6,187 bases of DNA from an uncultured Eubacteriales bacterium. GTDB lineage: Bacteria > Bacillota > Clostridia > Oscillospirales > UBA644. The position numbers were made by a program, and so were the translations under genes. The notes below the pieces were generated by a model. It made no database searches, was not told the origin of the DNA, and worked only from the letters and a program-made list of their open reading frames with translations. Numbering within the stretch: the stretch's first letter is position 1; every line of letters begins with the position of its first letter. The DNA is taken from the NCBI GenBank assembly GCA_934481505.1, contig CAKSPP010000087.1, positions 1 to 6,187 of the forward strand. The letters run 5' to 3'. Positions 1-4,879 of the stretch are shown here, piece after piece.

Positions 1-48
1 TGCGTAGCACTTCAAAACAAGATTTTCGAGTGCAAGAAAAGGCAAAAG

Positions 49-82
49 CACCGGATAATGCTGTCGCATATCCGGTGTTTTT
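49..82 (+). terminator. Rho-independent terminator of an upstream gene
   Basis: A 9-bp perfect stem (CACCGGATA at 49-57 with TATCCGGTG at 69-77) continues past one bulged base with three more pairs around a TGTC loop. It is followed by five T residues (78-82). The arrangement fits termination of a plus-strand transcript entering from the left of the window. Read on the minus strand it is followed only by CTTTTGCC, so it is weaker in that direction. The gene it serves is outside the window. Confidence 0.8.
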
Positions 83-246
83 AACGAATTATTGTGCCGA
101 AAGGCGAAGTTTTGAAGCATTACTTCCTTATTAAACCTCAGCCTCAGGATTTTGTTTTGTCCTCAGAGGGAATAATGAACCGTGATATGACCAAGGGCAG
201 CATTACGAAAGGGCTTCTTTTGTTCTCGCTGCCGATGATTGCAGGT

Positions 247-273
247 AGGCAGAGCCGAATCGAACTATTATCG
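247..273. repeat. Terminal inverted repeat, left end of copy 1
   Basis: The first 27 bases of the insert are complementary to 496-522 with mismatches at positions 1, 10, 14 and 21. Apart from position 1, the sequence equals the reverse complement of the right end of copy 2 except at positions 10 and 21, so it is the same element end. The adjoining host bases read GGT before it. Confidence 0.8.
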
Positions 274-495
274 GTTTTGACGGGCGGATTTCCGTCCTAA
301 CTTTCGCAGGCACCTTGTAAATACGACAGTATTCACTGCGGTTCCTTTGTTGTTATGCCAAAAATCCGTACCGTAAAAACTGCTTGCACCCGCCGCAGAG
401 AATTTTTCGCGGGATTTTTTCTTTTTGAGATGCAGTCGGGCTGACGCCCGACAAGACGAAAAAAGGGAAAAGCACCGAAAAGAGCCGGCGTCGGG

Positions 496-522
496 CGATA
501 AAAGTTCGGTTCTGCTCTGCCC
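496..522. repeat. Terminal inverted repeat, right end of copy 1
   Basis: The last 27 bases of copy 1 end in CTCTGCCC, directly followed by the MATE codons AAC CTG CTT. They correspond, reversed, to the left end of copy 2 (1219-1245), with differences only at positions 1 and 8. Confidence 0.8.
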
Positions 523-1218
523 AACCTGCTTCAACAGTTTTACAATATTGCCGACACACTTATTGTCGGACAGGCTCTCGGCAAAGACGCCCTCGCCTCT
601 GTCGGGTCGGCATACTCCCTTATGACATTTGTAACATCGATATTTCTCGGTCTTTCAATGGGGTCGGGAGCGTTGTTTTCAATATATATAGGAGAGAAAA
701 GCACCGAGAAACTCAAATCGGCGATAGGTCAGGCATTCACGCTTATTGCCGCGGTTACCGCTGTTATCAATGTTCTTTTATATGCGTTTATCGACCCGAT
801 ACTTTCGTTTTTGCAGATACCCGAAACGCTTTACGCGGACATGAGAGAATATCTTATCATAATTTTTGCGGGGATAGCGGCGACTTTTCTCTATAACTTT
901 TTCGCGTGTCTTTTGCGAGCGGCGGGAAATTCCGCCTCTCCCCTGATTTTTCTTGCGGTGTCGGCACTCTTGAATATCGCCCTCGACCTGTGGTTTGTTC
1001 TCGGGCTTAATTTCGGCATTGCGGGAGCTGCCGCAGCGACCGTTATTTCGCAGTATGTTTCGGGAATAGGACTGCTTCTTTTCACTGTTTTCCGCGAAAA
1101 GAAACTGCTTCCCGAAAGAAAACATTTCAAGCCTAACAGAAAAATTCTCGGAGAGCTTTTCGACCTGTCGTTTCTCACCTGTGCCCAGCAGTCGGCGATG
1201 AATTTCGGGATTTTGCTT

Positions 1219-1245
1219 AGGCAGAACAGAACCGAACTTTTATCG
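1219..1245. repeat. Terminal inverted repeat, left end of copy 2
   Basis: The insert begins AGGCAGAACAGAACCGAAC directly after the MATE codons ATT TTG CTT. It has the same first base (A) as the left end of copy 1, although it is the opposite end of the element. Confidence 0.8.
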
Positions 1246-1469
1246 CCCGACACAGGCTCTTTCCGGTGATTTTCCCTTTTTTCGCCTTGTCGGGCGTCAG
1301 CCCGACTGTATCTCAAAAAAGAAAAAATCCCTCGAAAATTTCTCTGCGGCGGGTGCGAGCAGTTTTCACGGTGCGGATTTTTGGCATAACGACAAAGGAA
1401 CCGCTGTGAATACTGTCGTATTTACAAGGTTTCTGCGGAAGTTAGGACGGAAAATCAGTCCGTCAAAAC

Positions 1470-1496
1470 CGATAACAGTTCGATTCTGCTCTGCCC
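1470..1496. repeat. Terminal inverted repeat, right end of copy 2
   Basis: It ends in GATTCTGCTCTGCCC, directly followed by MATE codons ATC CAA AGA. It pairs with 1219-1245 at 23 of 27 positions. Confidence 0.8.
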
Positions 1497-2079
1497 ATCC
1501 AAAGACTTGTCGACGGCTTCGGACCCGTGACGATGGCTGCGTTTGCCGCTGCCGTAAAAATCGACACTTTTGCATATCTGCCGGTTCAGGATTTCGGCAA
1601 CGCGTTTTCGACCTTTGCCGCACAAAATTACGGGGCAAAACAGAGCGACCGCCTGAAAAAAGGAATGAGGACGGCGGTTTTGGTTTCCGTTATCTTTTCG
1701 GCAATAATTTCCGTTGCGGTAATCGTTTTTGCCGAGCCGCTTATGAAAATTTTCATTTCGGAAAGGGAAACCGCGGTCATTGCGGAGGGAATAAGATACC
1801 TGCGAATTGAGGGGGCTTTCTATATCGGAATAGGCTGCCTTTTCCTGCTTTACGGCTTTTACAGAGCGGTCAAACGCCCGGGAATGTCCCTTGTTTTGAC
1901 AATCGTCTCTCTCGGAACACGCGTGCTTCTCGCATATCTGTCAGCCCCTTATTTCGGAGAACCGGGAGTTTGGGTTTCTGTCCCGATAGGCTGGGCTCTT
2001 GCGGATATTATAGGCTTTGCGTTTTATTTCAAAAACAAAAAGATACTTCTGCCGCAAAATAATTCATAATATCAGGGTG

Positions 2080-2108
2080 TTGACAAAACATTATGAATGT
2101 GGTATATA
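2080..2108 (+). promoter_or_regulatory. Strong sigma-A-type promoter downstream of the MATE gene
   Basis: TTGACA (2080-2085), a 17-base spacer and TATATA (2103-2108) give a perfect -35 box at optimal spacing with a good -10 box. The expected transcript start is near 2115. It lies only 10 bases after the MATE stop codon and points into the structured region ending at the 2211-2240 terminator, not to any visible gene. Confidence 0.7.
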
Positions 2109-2146
2109 TGAGTGTAAAAAGGCACCGTTAGTAAGCGGTTAGCCGT

Positions 2147-2200
2147 ATGACAGGTTTTAATACTTATAACCGCCATATTGCAGTATGTTGGTTAAACTAA
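2147..2200 (+). CDS. Possible 17-aa leader peptide
   Basis: ATG at 2147 opens a frame for MTGFNTYNRHIAVCWLN ending at TAA 2198-2200. It spans the whole first hairpin of the tandem pair and stops ten bases before the terminator stem, which is the geometry of leader peptides in attenuators of antibiotic-resistance or biosynthetic genes. No convincing Shine-Dalgarno sequence precedes it, and a frame this short arises easily by chance. Coding is therefore only a possibility. Confidence 0.2.
   Translation: MTGFNTYNRHIAVCWLN
2165..2187 (+). repeat. 23-bp direct repeat, first copy
   Basis: TATAACCGCC...GCAGTATG is identical to 2210-2232, offset by 45 bp. In this copy the following bases (TTGGTTA) give a weaker, imperfect hairpin than the GCGGTTAT that follows the second copy. 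The pair looks like a duplicated or decayed terminator arm, or a deliberate two-hairpin attenuator. Confidence 0.85.
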
Positions 2201-2209
2201 CTTAATATC

Positions 2210-2232
2210 TATAACCGCCATATTGCAGTATG
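2210..2232 (+). repeat. 23-bp direct repeat, second copy
   Basis: An exact second copy of 2165-2187. It supplies the left arm, the loop and the first bases of the right arm of the terminator stem at 2211-2240. Confidence 0.85.
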
Positions 2233-2245
2233 GCGGTTATTTCTT
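2211..2245 (+). terminator. Rho-independent terminator, 12-bp perfect stem
   Basis: ATAACCGCCATA (2211-2222) pairs perfectly with TATGGCGGTTAT (2229-2240) around a TTGCAG loop, followed by TTCTTTATT. The T-rich tail supports termination on the plus strand. On the minus strand it sits directly after the SLOG gene stop (2249), but the following bases (AGATATT) are poor for termination, so service in that direction is less certain. Confidence 0.75.
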
Positions 2246-2248
2246 TAT

Positions 2249-2578
2249 TCATATCATATATACCGACAGCTTTTTCCCCATTTTTCTGCTGTTCTTTATA
2301 ACAAACGCCGTTCCCCTTGATTTGCCGTTCCAAAAGGCAAAAATCTCATCCGAATACTCTATTATCTGCAAATTTCTTTTTAACGGGGCTGATTTCCCGT
2401 ATTTTTCATATTCGGGCAAAAATTCTTTTATCTTTATTCCGTTTTTCAAAGCATACTCCCTTGCCGAAAAATCCACGCCTACCGCCCCGCCCGAAACAAT
2501 TTCGGTCACATTTTTCGGAATATATTTATCCAAATTCAAATTTTTGATACTCCGCGAACCGATAATTGCCAATTTCAT
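2249..2578 (-). CDS. SLOG/DUF2493-type Rossmann-like protein (YspA/YpsA-related)
   Basis: This 109-residue soluble protein has the layout of small SLOG-superfamily proteins (DUF2493/YspA type, related to YpsA, LOG and DprA folds). These are thought to bind nucleotide-derived ligands; no specific reaction is established for this branch. Visible motifs are the N-terminal strand and loop with G7-S-R9, the ligand-loop signature SGGAVGVD (residues 29-36), R68-N69, AFWNG (81-85) and the closing S87-R-G-T90. The start at 2578 is chosen over upstream codons because AGGAG (2586-2590) lies 7 bases before it and the GSR strand must be N-terminal. It is divergent from the XRE regulator (2689-2928), with overlapping promoters and operator-like repeats between them, so control by that regulator is likely. 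The family is clear; the cellular role is unknown. Confidence 0.8.
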   Translation of the reverse strand: MKLAIIGSRSIKNLNLDKYIPKNVTEIVSGGAVGVDFSAREYALKNGIKIKEFLPEYEKYGKSAPLKRNLQIIEYSDEIFAFWNGKSRGTAFVIKNSRKMGKKLSVYMI

Positions 2579-2593
2579 ACAATCACTCCTATA

Positions 2594-2621
2594 AATATTT
2601 GAGTAAATTATATCAAATATT
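2594..2621. promoter_or_regulatory. Inverted repeat (operator candidate 1)
   Basis: AATATTTGA (2594-2602) and TCAAATATT (2613-2621) form perfect 9-bp arms separated by 10 bases. The repeat covers the -10 box of the minus-strand promoter and the -35 box of the plus-strand promoter, a suitable place for a repressor of both genes. Confidence 0.4.
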
Positions 2622-2626
2622 ATAAG
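2599..2626 (+). promoter_or_regulatory. Promoter of the XRE regulator gene
   Basis: TTGAGT (2599-2604), a 16-base spacer and TATAAG (2621-2626) form a plausible promoter with a start near 2633, within the palindrome at 2626-2648. It is face to face with, and overlaps, the SLOG promoter. Confidence 0.45.
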
Positions 2627-2635
2627 TATACGCAA
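2607..2635 (-). promoter_or_regulatory. Promoter of the SLOG gene
   Basis: On the minus strand TTGCGT (2635-2630) and TATAAT (2612-2607) are separated by exactly 17 bases. Transcription would start near 2600, leaving a leader of about 22 bases that contains the AGGAG ribosome binding site. The -35 box lies inside the GTATACGCA palindrome. Confidence 0.6.
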
Positions 2636-2648
2636 GTGCGTATACGCA
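2626..2648. promoter_or_regulatory. Nested palindrome (operator candidate 2)
   Basis: GTATACGCA (2626-2634) and TGCGTATAC (2637-2645) are perfect arms around AG. TGCGTATACGCA (2637-2648) is itself a perfect 12-bp palindrome, and GTATACGCA recurs directly at 2640-2648, 14 bp from the first. Two overlapping dyads of this kind are typical of a site bound by a dimeric helix-turn-helix repressor. It covers the minus-strand -35 box and the plus-strand start region, so one bound protein could silence both divergent genes. The XRE protein encoded next door is the natural candidate. Confidence 0.55.
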
Positions 2649-2687
2649 CGGTCACATATTTTAATAATATTATTAAGAGGTGACCGT
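2648..2687 (+). promoter_or_regulatory. Leader hairpin enclosing the XRE ribosome binding site
   Basis: ACGGTCAC (2648-2655) is perfectly complementary to GTGACCGT (2680-2687). The 24-base interval holds a perfect 16-bp AT palindrome (2661-2676). In the mRNA the stem would take up the last bases of the AAGAGGTG Shine-Dalgarno (2675-2682) and the space up to the start codon at 2689, so it could dampen translation. As DNA it could instead be a further binding site. Confidence 0.4.
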
Positions 2688-2688
2688 C

Positions 2689-2928
2689 ATGATAAAAGAA
2701 GCGATTGTTTTGAGAATTCAGAATATCTGCAAAGAAAGAAATATTAAATTCAACGACCTTGCCGTAAGGTCGGGCGTAACGCCGTCAACGGTATACAGCA
2801 TGATGAATCCCGAAAGAAAAGATTTATCAGTCACGACATTGAAGAAGATATGCGACGGTCTCGATATTTCCCTTCCCGACTTTTTCGACGACGATATTTT
2901 CAGAAATATAGAACAAGAGATAAAATGA
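2689..2928 (+). CDS. XRE/Cro-CI-type helix-turn-helix transcriptional regulator
   Basis: This 79-residue DNA-binding protein is essentially a single Cro/CI-type (HTH_XRE) domain. Helices 2-3 lie at about residues 21-40 (FNDLAVRSGVTPSTVYSMMN), followed by LSVTTLKKICDGLDISLPDFF, the usual family ending. The C-terminus carries an acidic patch (DFFDDD) and no extra ligand or protease domain. The start at 2689 is preferred over the in-frame GTG at 2680 because AAGAGGTG (2675-2682) is then a well-spaced ribosome binding site. Divergence from the SLOG gene and the palindromes between them suggest an autoregulating repressor that also controls that gene. A terminator follows the stop immediately. The domain call is firm; the target is inferred. 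Confidence 0.85.
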   Translation: MIKEAIVLRIQNICKERNIKFNDLAVRSGVTPSTVYSMMNPERKDLSVTTLKKICDGLDISLPDFFDDDIFRNIEQEIK

Positions 2929-2957
2929 ACCGCAGACTTTTGTCTGCGGTTGTTTTT
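2928..2957. terminator. Terminator between convergent XRE and Xaa-Pro peptidase genes
   Basis: A 10-bp perfect stem, AACCGCAGAC (2928-2937) with GTCTGCGGTT (2942-2951), has a TTTT loop and is followed on the plus strand by GTTTTT. On the minus strand it is followed by CATTTTATC. It starts on the last base of the XRE stop codon, and its plus-strand T tract overlaps the peptidase stop codon (2956-2958). It probably serves both convergent transcripts, better for the plus strand. Confidence 0.8.
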
Positions 2958-4023
2958 ATATTATAATAAAATCTTTCGGGGCGGTGGTGATATCCTCGCA
3001 GCCGTCGCGTTTAACGATTGCGATATCCTCGATCCGCACACCGAATTCGTTTTCAATATAAATTCCCGGTTCGACCGTTATAACATTGTTTTCCTTTATA
3101 ACGGCGTGTTCGTTCGGGGAGTAGTTCGGGCGTTCGTGGATATCAAGTCCGACGCTGTGTCCGAGGGAATGTCCGAAAAGCGAACCGTAGCCGTGGGACG
3201 AAATAATATCCCTTGCAACACGGTCGATTTCCGAACCCGTCTTTCCCTCTCTGATAGTTTCGAGAGCCGCTTTTTGGGCTGAAAGCACGATATCATAGAT
3301 ATTTCTCTGTTTTTCGCTTGCTTCGAAAAGGAAAACGGTTCGCGTTATGTCACTGCAATAACCGTCGACTTTTGCTCCGTAGTCAAAAAGCAACGCGTCG
3401 CCTTTTTTCGCTTTTCTTTCGGTCGGAACCGCATGAGGACAAGCCGAATTTTCACCGAACGCGGCGATAACCGAGAAAGAAAGGTCGTCAGCCCCCTCGC
3501 ATTTCATGAAATATTCAAGCTTTGCCGCCGCCTCTTTTTCGGTAAGGTCGGTTTTTCTTTCGGCAATGAGTTTGCAGAGAAAATCAAAGCCTTTGTCCGC
3601 AATAAGCTGTGCTTTTTTGATTTTCGCGATTTCTTTTTCGGTTTTTATCTGCCGCAGCGACACGGTATAACCGTCGCCCTCGGGCATGATTTTTGCGGGA
3701 GCGACAGCCTCTTCAAGTTTCTTTGCCGAAGCGTATGAAAGGCTGTTTTCTTCGATAAGAACGGTGGTTATATTCTCTTTTTTAACGAAATCGGCGACAA
3801 TTTCATATCTGTTTTTGTCAAGCTCGCGAACTTCGATACGCTTGTCGACGGTGTTTCTCGCGGCAATTATATACCTGAAATCGGTGTAAAATACCGCTGT
3901 ATTTTTCGTTACGAAAAGAAAGCCGTTCGACGAAGTAAATCCGGTGTAATACCTGCGGTTTTCAGGTCTTTCGATATATGCCGCCGTGTTTTCGGGCAGC
4001 ATTTTTTGAAGTTTTTCTATCAT
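2956..4023 (-). CDS. M24B metallopeptidase, Xaa-Pro aminopeptidase/dipeptidase
   Basis: This 355-residue cytoplasmic enzyme removes residues preceding proline from peptides, using two divalent metal ions. It has an N-terminal creatinase-like domain (about 1-125) and a C-terminal pita-bread catalytic domain. All five metal ligands of the family can be seen: D214 and D225 in FDYGAKVDGYCSD, H289 in GHSLGHSVGLDIHE, E318 in TVEPGIY and E332 in GVRIED. The CPHAVPT histidine (H197) also fits. The start at 4023 is chosen because GGAGG lies 6 bases upstream; an earlier in-frame start (4038) would overlap the preceding gene and lacks a better site. The length suits the short YqhT-type enzymes. It is the last gene of the yqeG operon, one base after the endonuclease IV-like stop codon, so translation is probably coupled. 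In many Firmicutes efp follows this gene; here a terminator follows instead. Aminopeptidase versus dipeptidase cannot be decided. Confidence 0.9.
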   Translation of the reverse strand: MIEKLQKMLPENTAAYIERPENRRYYTGFTSSNGFLFVTKNTAVFYTDFRYIIAARNTVDKRIEVRELDKNRYEIVADFVKKENITTVLIEENSLSYASAKKLEEAVAPAKIMPEGDGYTVSLRQIKTEKEIAKIKKAQLIADKGFDFLCKLIAERKTDLTEKEAAAKLEYFMKCEGADDLSFSVIAAFGENSACPHAVPTERKAKKGDALLFDYGAKVDGYCSDITRTVFLFEASEKQRNIYDIVLSAQKAALETIREGKTGSEIDRVARDIISSHGYGSLFGHSLGHSVGLDIHERPNYSPNEHAVIKENNVITVEPGIYIENEFGVRIEDIAIVKRDGCEDITTAPKDFIII

Positions 4024-4024
4024 T

Positions 4025-4879
4025 TTATGCCTCCGCAAAACTTTCGTAAGTTTTTTTCATTATAAGAGCGTCCCTGTCCATAACGTCGGACGATTCGCAG
4101 ATTATCGTCGGGCAAAGTTCCTTTTTATAAAGGAGTTCGGCAAGCGGCGTGAAATCGGGACCGAAAGTCTCGTCGTCAAAAGTCAGGTGCCTCTTTTCGC
4201 CGCCCGCGGTATATTCGATTTTCGAGAAGTGGCAGTGCATATGTTTTAATCTGTCGTGTCCGAGCTTGTTTTCTATTTCGTCGAGGATTTTTTCGTAATC
4301 CTCCGAGGTTTTTATTCCGCCCAGAGTTCTGGCGTTGAGATGTCCGAAATCGATACACGGCAAGAGCCTTTCGTCGACAAGGCACAGTTCCATAACTTCC
4401 GAAAGAGTTCCGAGCTGATTGATTTTCCCCATTGTTTCGGGGCAGATTATGATATCGGAAAGCCCCTCCGCGTCAAGAGCCGCAACCGCCTTTTTTATCG
4501 TGTCTTTTGCCAAAACAAGGGCTTCTTCGCGGGAAATTTTCGCACACGACCCGGAATGGACGACTATCCTTTTTGCACCCATTTTCTTTGCCGCTGCGGC
4601 AGTCTGCAAAATGTAGTCTACGCTCTTATCTCTCTTTTCTTCTTCGATTGACGAAAGAGAAATGAAATAAGGCGAATGAACCGACGGAAAAACGCCGAAT
4701 TTTTCGCAGTTGGCTTTGAGTTCGGAAGCTATGGCGTCGGTTATCCGAACCCCGTTTCCGCACTGATATTCGAAAGCGTTGAGTCCGAGTTTATTCAATA
4801 TTTCGGGAGCGTCGGGACTTTTTTTCACGCCCAGATTTTTCATATTCGGCGAAACGCCGGCAGGTCCGAATTTTATCAT
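4025..4879 (-). CDS. Endonuclease IV-like AP endonuclease (deoxyribonuclease IV family)
   Basis: This 284-residue TIM-barrel protein belongs to the AP endonuclease family 2, which uses three zinc ions to cut DNA 5' to abasic sites in base-excision repair. Candidate metal ligands fall close to the E. coli Nfo positions: H68 (SVHSPY), H108 (VVHSG), E148 (CPETMGK), D177 and H180 (CIDFGH), H217 (HCHFSKIEY), H231 (EKRH) and E262 (CESS). The Asp of the E. coli DRH motif (D229) appears as Lys here (KRH), so zinc binding may differ; this may be a trait of this subgroup. The start at 4879 is chosen because it gives the normal barrel N-terminus (MIKFGPAG) and an ATGA overlap of 4 bp with the yqeG stop, with AGGAAG upstream. 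The next gene starts one base after its stop. The family is sure; true AP endonuclease activity is likely but not proven by sequence, since sugar isomerases share the fold. Confidence 0.85.
   Translation of the reverse strand: MIKFGPAGVSPNMKNLGVKKSPDAPEILNKLGLNAFEYQCGNGVRITDAIASELKANCEKFGVFPSVHSPYFISLSSIEEEKRDKSVDYILQTAAAAKKMGAKRIVVHSGSCAKISREEALVLAKDTIKKAVAALDAEGLSDIIICPETMGKINQLGTLSEVMELCLVDERLLPCIDFGHLNARTLGGIKTSEDYEKILDEIENKLGHDRLKHMHCHFSKIEYTAGGEKRHLTFDDETFGPDFTPLAELLYKKELCPTIICESSDVMDRDALIMKKTYESFAEA

Larger units (their letters stand above)
247..522 (+). mobile_element. MITE-like non-coding element, copy 1
   Basis: This 276-bp insert interrupts MATE codons 24/25. Its ends are imperfect inverted repeats: 247-273 (AGGCAGAGCCGAATCGAAC...) matches the reverse complement of 496-522 (...GTTCGGTTCTGCTCTGCCC) at 23 of 27 positions. 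It contains two internal hairpins: GTAAATAC/GTATTCAC around GACA (317-336) and GTCGGGC/GCCCGAC around TGAC (435-452). It encodes no transposase, so it would need one supplied in trans, as miniature inverted-repeat elements do. The insert is a multiple of three, but an in-frame TAA at 298-300 ends the MATE frame. Copy 2 at 1219-1496 is the same sequence in reverse, differing at about 25 of 278 aligned positions including two single-base indels. The plus orientation is assigned arbitrarily. The family and the cognate transposase are not recognised. Confidence 0.85.
1219..1496 (-). mobile_element. MITE-like non-coding element, copy 2 (inverted)
   Basis: This 278-bp insert splits MATE codons 256/257 and is the reverse complement of copy 1 at about 91% identity. 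Its ends (1219-1245 and 1470-1496) pair at 23 of 27 positions. The internal hairpins are conserved in mirror order: GTCGGGC/GCCCGAC around GTCA at 1289-1306 and GTGAATAC/GTATTTAC around TGTC at 1406-1425. The length shifts the downstream MATE frame, and TGA 1267-1269 closes the upstream one. Divergence from copy 1 argues that the copies arrived separately from different family members, not by local duplication. No coding capacity is supported, because the frame that is open through most of copy 1 on its minus strand is broken here. Confidence 0.85.
175..2069 (+). pseudogene. MATE-family multidrug efflux transporter gene, split twice by a repeat element
   Basis: This encodes a MATE (NorM/DinF-like) inner-membrane antiporter that would export cationic drugs or metabolites in exchange for Na+ or H+. 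Three blocks in order form one protein: 175-246 (residues 1-24, ending in SLPMIAG), 523-1218 (25-256, beginning NLLQQFYNIADTLIVGQ, with GLSMGSGALFSIYIG and ending MNFGILL) and 1497-2069 (257-446, IQRLVDGFGPVTMAAFAAAVKID, then PVQDFGNAFSTFAAQNYGA). The joined length of 446 residues is normal for the family and every family motif at the joins is complete. The start at 175 is chosen because AGAGGG (165-170) lies just upstream; an in-frame ATG at 187 is possible. As it stands, translation stops at TAA 298-300 inside the first element; the middle block stops at TGA 1267-1269 inside the second, and the last block is also frame-shifted (278 bp insert). No other stop or frameshift is seen in the three blocks. 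Either the gene was inactivated recently or the inserts are removed. No clear promoter was recognised at 83-165. Confidence 0.9.
2115..2245 (+). ncRNA. Short structured transcript: small RNA or orphan attenuator leader
   Basis: The stretch between the promoter at 2080-2108 and the terminator at 2211-2240 would make an RNA of about 130 bases. Three stem-loops can be drawn. The first pairs GGC-ACCG (2121-2127) with CGGT-TA-GCC (2136-2144). The second is an imperfect stem from the first 23-bp repeat (2166-2194, one mismatch and one G-U pair). The third is the perfect 12-bp terminator stem. GCGGTTA at 2135-2141 is also complementary to TAACCGC in both the second and the third stem, so mutually exclusive folds are possible, as in attenuators. 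A 17-codon frame (2147-2200) overlaps the second stem. No RNA family was recognised. The absence of a downstream plus-strand gene favours a stand-alone small RNA or a leader that has lost its gene. Confidence 0.4.

Noticed and set aside
1..84. Open frame from the left edge to TAA at 82-84 as the end of an upstream gene
   Set aside because: It would run through the terminator hairpin and reads as unremarkable sequence; another frame is open here too, so there is no support.
94..174. N-terminal extension of the MATE frame from a GTG at 94
   Set aside because: The extension has no family similarity, while ATG 175 follows AGAGGG and begins a typical MATE N-terminus.
247..522. Group I or group II intron, or intein, as explanation for the MATE interruptions
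   Set aside because: No catalytic core, domain V-like hairpin or endonuclease/reverse transcriptase was seen; the copies lie in both orientations, and in-frame stops exclude an intein.
268..534. 88-aa open frame across most of element copy 1 on the minus strand
   Set aside because: The matching frame in copy 2 is broken by a stop and by single-base indels, and the protein is low-complexity basic; it looks like spurious coding over a non-coding repeat.
1406..1810. 134-aa plus-strand open frame running from copy 2 into the MATE gene
   Set aside because: It is out of frame with the clear MATE coding sequence and has no recognisable domain.
2221..2594. Plus-strand open frame of 123 aa over the SLOG gene
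   Set aside because: It is the antisense shadow of the SLOG gene, which carries clear motifs and a ribosome binding site.
2680..2688. GTG at 2680 as start of the XRE gene
   Set aside because: It overlaps the Shine-Dalgarno sequence that correctly spaces ATG 2689.
4024..4038. Upstream in-frame start at 4038 for the Xaa-Pro peptidase
   Set aside because: It would overlap the preceding gene, whereas ATG 4023 has GGAGG at good spacing and begins the usual N-terminal domain.
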